Assembly (NCBI RefSeq): GCF_000148725.1
Contig: NZ_GL476321.1
Span: 87,320-133,502 of the forward strand
Direction of reading: 5' to 3'
Length of the DNA stretch: 46,183 bases
Source of the DNA: Roseibium sp. TrichSKD4
GTDB taxonomy: Bacteria > Pseudomonadota > Alphaproteobacteria > Rhizobiales > Stappiaceae
In this document: positions 24,964 through 33,633 of the stretch, piece by piece
Position numbering within the stretch: position 1 is the first letter of the stretch
Layout of the letters: every line of letters begins with the position of its first letter
Made by a program: the position numbers and the translations under genes
Notes under the pieces: model-generated
The model's database searches: none
Seen by the model: only the letters and a program-made list of their open reading frames with translations
What the model was told of the DNA's origin: nothing

Positions 24964-25042
24964 CCGGCGACAGGTTGCGAAGCGTCATGTCGTCGATCAT
25001 ACGGCGGCGCAGCGGGCTCACCGCTGGTGTGGCATCAGCCAT
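24964..25042 (-). pseudogene. N-terminal stub of a tyrosine-recombinase integrase
   Basis: The frame from the ATG at 25042 reads MADATPAVSPLRRRMIDDM and then TLRNLSPG, the typical start of a family of site-specific integrases. It is cut at the IS6-type terminal repeat. The catalytic domain is absent from the window. An imperfect inverted repeat (AAGGTTGGT...ACCAAACCTT) lies upstream at 25061-25086. Confidence 0.7.
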
Positions 25043-25178
25043 GGGATGGTCTCCTGATCTAAGGTTGGTCTCAGCAACCAAACCTTCCCATCAGCAGGCC
25101 ATTCCCGCCAACAGCCTCAACCATCCCGCGTCAGCGGGTTCGTTCAATCCCAACGATTCAAACTTTTATCGAAATGCT

Positions 25179-27983
25179 TTAGTTACTTGGGATAATATTA
25201 CCTTGTATAACCTTGACAGCATCGGGCCCGCGCAGCTGATTCATCGCAGAATAAATTGGGTCAGCTGTATGTGTTTCAGCAGGCTTTTCACTCACCAACG
25301 ATGGTTCATACGGGACATAGGAGTAAGCAGGTGTAAATCCACCTTCACTCTTTTCTAGTTGGGCGACATAGAATTTCCCATTCTCATCGATGCCTACCAT
25401 GTAAGGTTCGCCGCTTGCGGGTATCACGTAGTAACCCTTTTTCAGCTTGACATTAGCGTCTCCCTCACTGGTATCTCCAACGCCTTCGTCATTGACAAAT
25501 GGGATCATGATCCCGTTACCGGGCATAACGTAGGCGACTCCGTCTTCGAAGTCTTTGGTGGCTTGGTCTTCAAAACTCAAATTTCCGCGGCCGCCGATCA
25601 AAGAGTTTAGCCAGGTGCTAAAGGATACCGTCGCGCGGAACGGTGTGCTTTCTAGCATGACAACTGGTTCAATCGCGCGCACGTTTTGTCTTGCTTCTTG
25701 AAATCCGCTAGTCTCAAAAGGTAAGCTTTTCAAGAATTTGGCCAAAGCTATTCGTTTTGAAAAGATCTGAGACCAAACCTGTCCGGGCTGCGGTCTCGCC
25801 GTGGCCCTGCCAAATCCATCATCTTCATTCGGCTTTAACAAACCGTTGTTGTGATAATTCAATTGGTTAGGGAAACCCGGCTCTGAGAAAATCCCCATTC
25901 TTCTGGCCAATATTTCTGTTGGAACATCCGTATTCACGAAACCGAAGCCTTTCTCACTGTAGGGAAGCTCTGGCCAGTTATCCATTGAATTCGGATCAGA
26001 CCCGTCTCCGGTCGGCAACCCGACGTGGCGACGCAGTTTTGCGCCGGTATCCTCACGTTCTATCGCAGCTCCACTCACTTGGTCGTAATAGAAAGTTCGA
26101 ATATTGTTATAAGACGAGACTGGATTTCCATCCGAGTCGCGAGTGGCAACATAGAAATCTCCAAACCTGTCAGACAGTCCCAAGACCGCAAATTCATAAT
26201 CATCTTGGAGATTGCCACCTGGATCAAGTTCGCCTTTTTTATAGCTATCTTGATTCTCATCTCCTGCCTTCACAACTGGTAATTCTCCTGATCTGATGGC
26301 TTCAATTATCGTCTTAACGCCTAAATTAAGGGCGAAGTTTTTCGCGACGTTTTTCTCTGCTGGACTAATTCCATCCTGAGCGAACATTTGCGTTAGTGTT
26401 CGGAGTGTAACCTCGCTTGGGATATCTCCAATCTGAATGCCACCAATATCCATGTTTCCCATGAAAGATGCTTGATAATTTAGGTGATTTAGAATTTGTT
26501 GAGCTAGCGTATCCAATTCATCAGGAGAGAATGTATAACCCATTACTTCCGTAGGAATATACTGTAGAATTTTCTCTTTAGTTAGATCTGTAACTTGGGA
26601 AAGCTTCTCTTTTTTATCAGCTCCCAAACCCTCAGGAACGACCACAACCTTTATGTCCTTCAGATCAGCCCCAGCTTTCTCAACGTCGCCATCATAATAT
26701 CGGTCAGCATACTGCTGAAGTAAGTCGCCGAATCCATTTGGGAATTTATAGGGATAGATCTTTACATAATAGGTATTCTCACCCTGCCCGTCCGGGGAGT
26801 TTCGATTGGCGTCCGCAATCGACTTTACTGCCGAAAGGGTTGACCTGTTGCGCGAGTCAACACTTACGTTAAGTCCGGGAGCAAGAACTGAAAGACGTTT
26901 AATATATTCATCGAATGTGATTGTAGGTATCGACGGATAAATTGTGCCCGGAGTGCTGGAGGTAATGTCTGGCCAACCCAGTCGAATATCGTCAACCGCG
27001 TCATCACCTTCCTGCCCATCCAGATGGTCCAGCGAATCGCCCTGATTGTAAGCGCCAGCGGTTCTCACAGGCGTAAAATCATGCAGGACTACGCCATGCC
27101 CATCCCGCGTTTCGTAGTGATCCATTTCAATGGTTTCCGCGCCTGCGATATGCGCGATTACCGCCGCCATGACCGAATTTTGCGGGATCCCAAAGGCGTG
27201 CAAAGCGTTGGCTCTGTGCCACTGAATGTCAAATGGCGGATCGGAAAATTCGCCGGTTTCAGGATCGTACTGCCTTTTGTCCAACCCTCTCGCAGCTCGA
27301 TTTTCCAGTGGCATGAGATCAGGATTGTCCCGCATTCCTTGCATGAATCGAGCGTTAGCCTCAGGACTAAGAATCGTAGTTCCGAAAGGTTCAAACTTGG
27401 CGCCGGGGTGCCCCTCCTTCAGCTTAGTTACAATTTCTTCTACTTCGGTAGGTGTCAGGCTAAGAAAACGTTGCTTTAGCTGCTGTACTCTTTGACCTAA
27501 TTTCTGAAGGTCATCATCGCTTAAACTTCCTCCGACTGAAAGGGCTTCTTTCAGGTCGGCGAATTCCGCCACCAAAAGATAGTTCGCAATCGCGGTTGAG
27601 TAGGTTCCAAAAGGAAATTTGTCACCCCATGCCGTTTCCCTTGTGTAGCCGTTTGGTACCTGAGTAGATTGTGGCCCTCTAACTTGCCCCGGAATGACCT
27701 TTTGGAGAGGGAGAGGCGACCCTGCCGTAAATGGTTGTTTCTGCGGTGGGACAACCGATGGCTTACTCTCCATAACTTGTTGTTGTGGCTGCTGGGGCTG
27801 TTGCTGCACTTGTGGCTGCTGGGGTTGTTGAGGAACAAACGCGGGACGCTGTTGCTGCACCTGAGGTTGTTGAGGTCTTGGAAACGATCCAGGTTTGGAC
27901 ACCACAACTGGTCTTGGCTGTGTTTGCACACGAGGCGGAGGTGGTGCAGGTCTTGGTACCGGCGGTCTTTGAGGAATACGCAT
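25179..27983 (-). CDS. Large effector-like protein with Pro/Gln-rich N-terminus and GDPD-type catalytic residues
   Basis: 934 aa; GGAG RBS 8 bp before the ATG at 27983. Residues 1-82 are Pro/Gln-rich, low complexity and identical to the N-terminus of the protein at 29667-31892. The body is otherwise unrelated to it. Around residues 256-302 it has the glycerophosphodiester phosphodiesterase pattern: His256 in QWHRAN, Glu286 and Asp288 in TIEMDHYETRDG, His301 in VVLHDFT. The spacings (E+2 to D, D+13 to H) match the GDPD/sphingomyelinase-D metal-acid catalytic site. There is no signal peptide. I infer a protein exported by a specialised secretion system, acting on phospholipid head groups or glycerophosphodiesters; the secretion route is not shown. 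No chaperone gene or secretion machinery is nearby. Confidence 0.75.
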   Translation of the reverse strand: MRIPQRPPVPRPAPPPPRVQTQPRPVVVSKPGSFPRPQQPQVQQQRPAFVPQQPQQPQVQQQPQQPQQQVMESKPSVVPPQKQPFTAGSPLPLQKVIPGQVRGPQSTQVPNGYTRETAWGDKFPFGTYSTAIANYLLVAEFADLKEALSVGGSLSDDDLQKLGQRVQQLKQRFLSLTPTEVEEIVTKLKEGHPGAKFEPFGTTILSPEANARFMQGMRDNPDLMPLENRAARGLDKRQYDPETGEFSDPPFDIQWHRANALHAFGIPQNSVMAAVIAHIAGAETIEMDHYETRDGHGVVLHDFTPVRTAGAYNQGDSLDHLDGQEGDDAVDDIRLGWPDITSSTPGTIYPSIPTITFDEYIKRLSVLAPGLNVSVDSRNRSTLSAVKSIADANRNSPDGQGENTYYVKIYPYKFPNGFGDLLQQYADRYYDGDVEKAGADLKDIKVVVVPEGLGADKKEKLSQVTDLTKEKILQYIPTEVMGYTFSPDELDTLAQQILNHLNYQASFMGNMDIGGIQIGDIPSEVTLRTLTQMFAQDGISPAEKNVAKNFALNLGVKTIIEAIRSGELPVVKAGDENQDSYKKGELDPGGNLQDDYEFAVLGLSDRFGDFYVATRDSDGNPVSSYNNIRTFYYDQVSGAAIEREDTGAKLRRHVGLPTGDGSDPNSMDNWPELPYSEKGFGFVNTDVPTEILARRMGIFSEPGFPNQLNYHNNGLLKPNEDDGFGRATARPQPGQVWSQIFSKRIALAKFLKSLPFETSGFQEARQNVRAIEPVVMLESTPFRATVSFSTWLNSLIGGRGNLSFEDQATKDFEDGVAYVMPGNGIMIPFVNDEGVGDTSEGDANVKLKKGYYVIPASGEPYMVGIDENGKFYVAQLEKSEGGFTPAYSYVPYEPSLVSEKPAETHTADPIYSAMNQLRGPDAVKVIQGNIIPSN

Positions 27984-28065
27984 CTAAAAAACTCCATTTT
28001 TTGCTAAGAATGCGTGCGCAGTTTGCTGTTTCTTCGGCGATGAGAAACTGTGGTTTTTTACGAAT
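27723..28065 (-). repeat. Shared effector N-terminal cassette, copy A
   Basis: 343 bp covering codons 1 to about 87 plus 82 bp of upstream DNA, nearly identical to 31632-31975 (four differences seen by eye, one an indel in an A-run before the ATG). Similarity ends abruptly inside the coding region and, upstream, at the edge of an IS66 fragment. Confidence 0.9.
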
Positions 28066-28097
28066 AAAAGTAAGCGGCGCTGGCGGCCCATCGGATT

Positions 28098-28266
28098 TCA
28101 TCTTGACGGGTTGAAGTTCCATGGCAGGCGTACGTCGATCCGGCTTTTCGGATGGCCGTTTGCGATTGCTTCGATGGTTGCCTTTAGGTAAGCGAAGGGC
28201 TCGACGTTTTTGATCTTCATGGTTTCGGTGAGGGATGCGATGCGGCTCCATGTGCGCCCCAGGGCA
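28098..28266 (-). pseudogene. C-terminal fragment of an IS66-family transposase
   Basis: The frame reads ALGRTWSRIASLTETMKI, VEPFAYLKATIEAIANGHP and DVRLPWNFNPS, the conserved C-terminus of IS66 TnpC. GTAAGCGGCGC at 28070 is the IS66-type terminal repeat, abutting cassette A. The rest of the transposase is missing; the fragment is cut by the IS3 element at 28267. Confidence 0.85.
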
Positions 28267-28328
28267 TGAAGTGGTCCCATTTTTCCGGACAGGCCAGCGG
28301 CTGATTTAAGGTGTATCCGGTTTCATTT

Positions 28329-29183
28329 TCATGCCGCCAGTTTCCAGTTCTTGTCAGCCCAATATGCCTCCTTGGGAGTTTTGTGCTCAAGTGCTGAATG
28401 AGGCCGGTCGGTATTGTAAAAGGTCATCCAGTCACTGATAACGCGATGTGCCGTGAATCCGTCAGTCAGGTCCTCCAGATAAACCGCTTCCTGCTTCAAG
28501 GATCGCCAGAGCCGTTCGATGAAGATGTTGTCCATGCACCGGCCACGTCCATCCATCGAGATGCGTACCCCGGCTTCGGTCAGCGTAGTGATCCAGGCCG
28601 ATCCGGTGAACTGTTATCCCTGATCCGTATTCATTATCTCGGGCGGTCCGAACCGGGCAATGGCCTCCTTCAAGGCTTCGACGCAGAAGTCTGCGTGCAT
28701 TGTGTTTGACAGCCGCCAGCTCAGGACCTTCCGCGTCGCCCAGTCCATGATCGCAACCAGATACAGAAAACCGTGTTTCACGGGAATGAACGTGATGTCC
28801 GAACACCAGACCTGGCTGGGTCTGTTGATCGTCATACCCCGCAGCAGATAGGGATAGACCTTGTTCTGCGGATGCGGCTGGCTGGTTCTCGGCCGCTTGT
28901 AGATTGCCTCCAGTCCCATCTTCGCCATCAGACGACGAACCCGGTGGCGACCGGCGATAACCCCGTCCCGGCGCAGGTAAGCAGCAATCTGGCGGCTTCC
29001 GAAGAACGGATATTTGGTGAAGACCCGGTCGATGGCCTTCATCAATTCCAGCGTTGCCGCGCTGATCCCGACAGGCAGATAATAAAATGCCGAACGGCTC
29101 AGCTTCACCAATTTGCACTGCTGACTGACGCTCAAATACGGATGATCTCGGTGGATCATCGCTTTCTTCTTGGCAGGGCTCAC
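28329..29183 (-). pseudogene. IS3-family orfB with an internal stop
   Basis: From the GTG at 29183 (SPAKKKAMIHRDHPYLSVS) through the DDE core ([18 protein letters not shown]) the frame is intact until a TAA at 28614-28616. The same frame then continues QFTGSAW and NIFIERLWRSLKQEAVY to 28329. A Ser codon in the NTDQGSQFT motif has become a stop (TCA to TAA), separating the third catalytic acid from the first two. Confidence 0.9.
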
Positions 29184-29457
29184 TTCTTGAGCCCTTGAGC
29201 TAAAAAATCGTTCTCAACGGTCAGCCTCCCGATCTTGGCGTGCAGGTCTTTCACCTCCGCTTCCGTCGGTCCCTCGGATTTGCCAGCACGAGCGAACACA
29301 TCTGCCATGCCTACGACAGCCTGCCGTTTCCACGTACTCACTTGGTTCGGGTGGACCTGATACTTGGCCGCGATCTCCTGGATCGTCTGTCGCCGCGCAA
29401 TGCCTCAAGCGCGACCTTCGCTTTAAACGCGTCCGAAAAATTCCGGCGTTTCGCCAT
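29180..29457 (-). pseudogene. IS3-family orfA with a frameshift
   Basis: The ATG at 29457 starts MAKRRNFSDAFKAKVALEAL. Near 29385-29395 one base is missing, after which the family sequence (IQEIAAKYQVHPNQVSTWKR, then EAEVKDLHAKIGRLTVEN) continues in another frame to a stop at 29180-29182. The stop overlaps the orfB start. Confidence 0.85.
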
Positions 29458-29583
29458 TCTCGTATCCCTTCAAATCAATGGGATACACCTTAGCAACCTG
29501 TCCGAATTTCCGGGACCACTTCAGCAAACGCATGTAGGTGGTGAGTCAATTCATCTTGGTTAGAACTTTCTGGAATTGATTCA

Positions 29584-29610
29584 GCATCGTCCTTCAAAAG
29601 GAGGCGATGC
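29584..29610 (-). terminator. Stem-loop downstream of the second effector-like gene
   Basis: GCATCG (29584) pairs with CGATGC (29605), with additional inner pairing TCC/GGA around a short A/T-rich loop. It lies about 60 bp past the stop at 29667. No strong T-run follows, so terminator function is only probable. Confidence 0.45.
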
Positions 29611-29666
29611 TTCAATTATAATCCCAACATCAGCCCAAGAGTTGGCTTGGTTGATTTCTTAGAGTC

Positions 29667-31892
29667 TCAGTTCTTGGCTGAAGTTGAGGCCATCTCAATG
29701 TCTTCAGGTTCTTGTTGCTGCTGAGGAGACCGCCAAATGCTGGAGATACGGTTCATGATCGAATTCCAACGGCTTTGACTTGAACCGCCGCCTTGCGGTG
29801 CCTCTGCCTCAGTTTCGTCGTCGGGCTGCAATTCGGCGGGAACATTGCCATCCTCGCCAGGCTCTCCCTTCTTCGGATTGTGCAGATGATTGAAACCAAA
29901 CGCGAGTGCACCAAACAGAGTGCCCCAAAGGAAGTTAAACGAATTTTGTAACCCCGTTTTCGCCAGATAGTCCGCTAATGATGCTTCAAATTCGTCATCA
30001 ATCGTCTCTGTTGAATTGGCCCCAAGTTTAAATTCCTCATTCTGCAACGACCCGCCGGACGATGCCAATCCGTATAGCAACCCTCCGAACGCCAAAGCCT
30101 TTACGAGGCGATACGTTAGGTCGTAGAGCGCTCTCGAACCCAAGTAGTGTTTAACCGGTGCTGTATTCGCATTTGTGCCTCTGTTGTTCGCCGCGTCTTC
30201 ACCAAAAATCTGGGCCAAATTCGCCGCCGCATGTGAGCCGAAATCAATTCCAAGTGCTGCAAAGGCGGTTCCAAGACCGGACGCAGGGATCAATCCCAAA
30301 GCCCGTCCGACTCCAACTGCAACAAGGCCTGCAGCGACACCCGGAAGCATATTTACAAGGGTTTTTTGTTTTCGGCTCAGGTTACCGTGTTTGGCTTCAT
30401 ATCTAACTCGCCAAGCGTTCAGCCCTTCCTTAAGAAACTGGAAGACTAGAGTTGAAATAGTGTTCCAGATAACTTCCTTGGAATCTATGCTCGCCTGGAC
30501 ATCAGGATCGTCGCTCGTCGGAATTTGACCCCAGATTGATATGTCTGGCGCATCGGTAAGAGGGCGCTCAACATCCGCACGAAAGCTCTGATAAGCCTTT
30601 GAGGAAGCCACCGACCAAGTGTACGCATAGCTGAGCAGCGCGACAAAGCCGATCAATCCTGCAAGGTGCTTCCTGTTCTTTGCGTTCTTCGGATAGTTGA
30701 CGTCATCCAGAACCTGTTCACCCAACGACGAAAACGCGGCGGGTGATAATGCTAGAAATACGAAGGCCCTGATTGAGTTTAGGACCAAATTAATCGTCTT
30801 CCTTATCTTGCCCCATTCACCTCGTTTGATATTGAAGTCTTCAAGATTTACGGTGTGAACGATGGTGTCTTGCCCATTATCTCCGACTTTTCGAACCACA
30901 AAAGTGTGCGTGTCCGGATTGTATTCGGCTGACAAATTACCTTCACCGAGACTGAGCGGGTGTGAGACGGTATTGGAACCGATAAACCCGCTTATCCCAG
31001 CTGGCAAAACCGAACTCTTCGTTACAAAAGAATAGCTCTCTTGACCGGTACTCAGGTTGATTTTGAATTTTTGGATCAAGCTGCTTTCGGTGTGCTCAAT
31101 TCTAAAGCTGAGCGTCTTGGTATTTGCATCGTATTTTTGAGTAACTGACTGCACACCTGAGATAACTCGATACTGAGGAACGGTTCCATCTCCAGTCGGG
31201 TTGTCATTGATGATGTAAAACTTATTTTCTTTGGGGTCGAACAATGTTCTAAGTTTTACATCTGCGTCAGCATATCCATAAACGGGTTTTGCTTGATCCA
31301 GTATGGCTCGCGGCAGTTGGTCCGGCGTACTTACACGTCCAGTTGAAACGACAGCTGCAAGGACATTAGGGTCATTCGGCTGCTCTGGAGAATATTGCTG
31401 CTGCGATAACAGACTTTGCTTCACCAATTCGTCATTGAAGATTTTTTCAAGAATATCTACCTCATTTTTCTTCGCTTCCGCATCTTTATCTAAGTTTAGA
31501 CTCGCCTTAATTTGCGAAAGAAGCTGTTGTATTTCATACTGGCTCGGATCGGGATTATCTGCCAGAAACTCCGCGATCTGATTTTTGACATTTTTTCGAA
31601 GCCCATCGCTTGAACTAGGTAATTGTGGCCGTGCCGTAAATGATTGTTTCTGCGGTGGGACAACCGATGGCTTACTCTCCATAACTTGTTGTTGTGGCTG
31701 CTGGGGCTGTTGCTGCACTTGTGGCTGCTGGGGTTGTTGAGGAACAAACGCGGGACGCTGTTGCTGCACCTGAGGTTGTTGAGGTCTTGGAAACGATCCA
31801 GGTTTGGACACCACAACTGGTCTTGGCTGTGTTTGCACACGAGGCGGAGGTGGTGCAGGTCTTGGTACCGGCGGTCTTTGAGGAATACGCAT
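29667..31892 (-). CDS. Effector-like protein with the same Pro/Gln-rich N-terminus and several hydrophobic segments
   Basis: 741 aa. Residues 1-82 are identical to the GDPD-type protein (one change follows: QPFTA versus QSFTA). The rest is unrelated: a helical part (about 90-170), a beta-rich part (about 190-350), then several hydrophobic stretches, e.g. SIRAFVFLALSPAAF, AGLIGFVALLSYAYTW, GVAAGLVAVGVGRALGL, ALAFGGLLYGLA and FLWGTLFGALAFGF. The C-terminus is acidic and Gln-rich. I do not recognise the body. It may insert into membranes after delivery. The shared leader and leader DNA suggest that both proteins use the same export route and regulation. Confidence 0.7.
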   Translation of the reverse strand: MRIPQRPPVPRPAPPPPRVQTQPRPVVVSKPGSFPRPQQPQVQQQRPAFVPQQPQQPQVQQQPQQPQQQVMESKPSVVPPQKQSFTARPQLPSSSDGLRKNVKNQIAEFLADNPDPSQYEIQQLLSQIKASLNLDKDAEAKKNEVDILEKIFNDELVKQSLLSQQQYSPEQPNDPNVLAAVVSTGRVSTPDQLPRAILDQAKPVYGYADADVKLRTLFDPKENKFYIINDNPTGDGTVPQYRVISGVQSVTQKYDANTKTLSFRIEHTESSLIQKFKINLSTGQESYSFVTKSSVLPAGISGFIGSNTVSHPLSLGEGNLSAEYNPDTHTFVVRKVGDNGQDTIVHTVNLEDFNIKRGEWGKIRKTINLVLNSIRAFVFLALSPAAFSSLGEQVLDDVNYPKNAKNRKHLAGLIGFVALLSYAYTWSVASSKAYQSFRADVERPLTDAPDISIWGQIPTSDDPDVQASIDSKEVIWNTISTLVFQFLKEGLNAWRVRYEAKHGNLSRKQKTLVNMLPGVAAGLVAVGVGRALGLIPASGLGTAFAALGIDFGSHAAANLAQIFGEDAANNRGTNANTAPVKHYLGSRALYDLTYRLVKALAFGGLLYGLASSGGSLQNEEFKLGANSTETIDDEFEASLADYLAKTGLQNSFNFLWGTLFGALAFGFNHLHNPKKGEPGEDGNVPAELQPDDETEAEAPQGGGSSQSRWNSIMNRISSIWRSPQQQQEPEDIEMASTSAKN

Positions 31893-31975
31893 CTAAAAAA
31901 ACTCCATTTTTTGCTAAGATTGCGTGCGCAGTTTGCTGTTTCTTCGGCGATGAGAAACTGTAGTTTTTTACGAAT
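31632..31975 (-). repeat. Shared effector N-terminal cassette, copy B
   Basis: Partner of 27723-28065. Here the DNA upstream of the shared part is not interrupted by an IS, so the native 5' region may be better preserved. It continues into a short hairpin (ATTCGGC/GCCGAAT, 31998-32016). Confidence 0.9.
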
Positions 31976-31997
31976 TAATTTCAGACAGAAGGGGTTG

Positions 31998-32016
31998 ATT
32001 CGGCTGGAGGCCGAAT
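31998..32016. repeat. Short hairpin upstream of effector gene B
   Basis: ATTCGGC pairs perfectly with GCCGAAT over a 5-nt loop, 106 bp upstream of the ATG at 31892. It is a possible operator or the terminator of a lost gene. Apart from this and the IS6 remnant, 31976-32381 holds nothing I can support. Confidence 0.35.
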
Positions 32017-32080
32017 GACACCTTAAGTTCGCTTGGCTAAGGATGGGGTGTTTCAATATCTGCCGCTGGTCTCATAAACT

Positions 32081-32207
32081 TGCACCCGAGATGTAGAAAC
32101 GGATGAGTTGGAAAATGGCGGAAACCAATGTCCGACAGTTGGCGGGTCGACGAGGCTTATATCAAGGTGCGCGGCATGTGGACGTATCTGTACCGGGCGG
32201 TTGACAG
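32081..32207 (+). pseudogene. Degraded internal fragment of an IS6-family transposase
   Basis: Translation gives APEM, a stop in place of Glu, KRMSWK, then after a one-base shift WRKPMSDSWRVDEAYIKVRG and MWTYLYRAVD. This is the region around the first catalytic Asp of IS6 transposases (compare 38904-39030). The rest is gone. Confidence 0.8.
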
Positions 32208-32381
32208 GTCGGCAAAAAATGCATGATCGAACGTGCCTCCAGATTCGTGCAATGTGTCATGTCCGAGGCGATTGCCATTATTGAAACCCAACTCAAAGCG
32301 TAATTGCGCTTAATGGAAGTTTTCATGCGCACAACGTGTAAATTTACAACAGAGTAGGGCTGATCTTTGAAACTCAGTCCT

Positions 32382-33494
32382 TCAGTACAAGAGCCCCCTA
32401 AGTGGCAAAGTGGCCGCACCAAGGGTTGCCGCATCTCCGTCTATTTCACTGACTATCAAAGCTGGAAACGGAGGAACTTCCCCGTATCGGTTGGCCGGGT
32501 TTCGTATGCAGTTCTTGATCAATTCCTCCCGCATTGCGTTTGGCGCTTCGCCACCAAACACAATCGCCTTCGGGTCTACGATCGCTCGTATGGCCCTTAC
32601 GGTGAGATTTAGCAGCGGGGAAGCTTCGTCTATCCAGTCACCGATTGCTGTCCAAGTCGGATCAAACTTGCGCCGAATGTCAGATACGGTTTCGACATTA
32701 ACTCCACCTTCCCTTAACCGGCGGATCAAGCCCTCGAGGCTAGGCCTGTTTGGCATTTCATCCGTAAGGAATATGTCACTGAGTTCGCCCGCGTTCCCAA
32801 ATCCCCCTAAAATGAGTTCATTGTCATAGATTATGCCTCCGCCAAAACCGAAATTAATGGCCAAATACACGAAGCTGCAAAAATGACGGCCAATGCCGCA
32901 ATATAGCTCTGCCAATGCCGCACAGTTCGCATCGTTTTCTGTAAACGCCGGAAGGCCGGTACCTTTTTCAAACATCTCTCCGACGGAAACATTTGACCAG
33001 CATTCTATCGGGAGAGGTGTCGTAAACTGGTCGAAGCGGTTTACCCTGTAACCTTGTACCGCCACTCCTATTCCGACCATTGGGCGGCCGGACATTGTGC
33101 CAAATGTCCGCCAACGATGCAGTGTACTTGCAACCGACTTTATTACTTTGCTGCGGTCATTCGGGTTTACAGACAATGTCTCGGTCGCGATGAGCGTTCC
33201 AGCGATGGTACATGCGCAAACTTCAACTTCACCCGTACGGATTGAAACTCCAATCGATGTAAGGGCTTCTTCATCCAGCGCAATCCTAGGGCTCGGCTTG
33301 CCCCTTCCAGAAACAATCGGTTCCCGAGGTTGCAGAAACTGTTTGGAAACTAATCCGTCTACTAACCGGTGAACTGATTGCTGGGTTAGGGATGTCAGCT
33401 CTGCGATTTTCGAGCGCGGAATGGGGCCGTTGGCGCGCACCACATTCATCACTTGTCGCTCACTGCTGGAGAGTTGGATCTTCAACATTCTCAT
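32382..33494 (-). CDS. ROK-family transcriptional repressor
   Basis: 370 aa. An N-terminal winged helix (SERQVMNVVRANGPIPRSKI, AELTSLTQQSVHRLVDGL) precedes a ROK domain with an actin-like ATPase fold: VGIGVAVQGYRV, the ENDANCAALAE motif, and INFGFGGGIIYDNELILGGFGNAGELS. The zinc-binding His/Cys motif (CxCGxxGC) typical of many ROK proteins is absent; the corresponding region reads DIFLTDEMPN. NagC/Mlc-type members sense sugars or sugar phosphates. It is divergent from an ABC importer operon and is probably its regulator. Confidence 0.9.
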   Translation of the reverse strand: MRMLKIQLSSSERQVMNVVRANGPIPRSKIAELTSLTQQSVHRLVDGLVSKQFLQPREPIVSGRGKPSPRIALDEEALTSIGVSIRTGEVEVCACTIAGTLIATETLSVNPNDRSKVIKSVASTLHRWRTFGTMSGRPMVGIGVAVQGYRVNRFDQFTTPLPIECWSNVSVGEMFEKGTGLPAFTENDANCAALAELYCGIGRHFCSFVYLAINFGFGGGIIYDNELILGGFGNAGELSDIFLTDEMPNRPSLEGLIRRLREGGVNVETVSDIRRKFDPTWTAIGDWIDEASPLLNLTVRAIRAIVDPKAIVFGGEAPNAMREELIKNCIRNPANRYGEVPPFPALIVSEIDGDAATLGAATLPLRGLLY

Positions 33495-33520
33495 CCCTAT
33501 TCGAAAGTTTTCGATATAAT

Positions 33521-33558
33521 ATTCAGTAGCTTATGTCCACAGAAACAATTTACTGAAT
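33521..33558. promoter_or_regulatory. Candidate operator between ROK repressor and ABC operon
   Basis: In the AT-rich divergent intergenic region, ATTCAGTA (33521-33528) and TACTGAAT (33551-33558) form a perfect inverted repeat with a 22-bp spacer. A second palindrome ATATTAATAT lies at 33564-33573. Their position suits binding by the adjacent repressor. Confidence 0.5.
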
Positions 33559-33633
33559 CTGTTATATTAATATCACAAATTATAAGTAATAATAGGATTC
33601 GAAGAAGGCATTTTTCTATTGTCGGGAGGGCAT

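Larger units (their letters stand above)
28267..29523 (-). mobile_element. Complete but decayed IS3-family element (1257 bp)
   Basis: The ends are inverted repeats beginning TGAAGTGGTCCC on each side (28267 and, on the minus strand, 29523) and continuing to a shared CGGACAGG. The element is flanked by a 3-bp duplication GCA (28264-28266 and 29524-29526), as expected for IS3. Both of its genes carry inactivating mutations. Confidence 0.85.

Noticed and set aside
24821-25081. 86-codon minus-strand frame at the IS110 end
   Set aside because: It is a chimera: an integrase N-terminus, an IS6 end and the IS110 3' non-coding region; not one gene.
27785-28114. Plus-strand frame with a hydrophobic Ala/Val-rich product
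   Set aside because: Antisense reading of the Pro/Gln-rich effector leader; the apparent hydrophobicity is a by-product of codon complementarity.
32162-32434. 90-codon minus-strand frame downstream of the ROK gene
   Set aside because: It overlaps the ROK 3' end and the IS6 remnant, with no recognisable domain.
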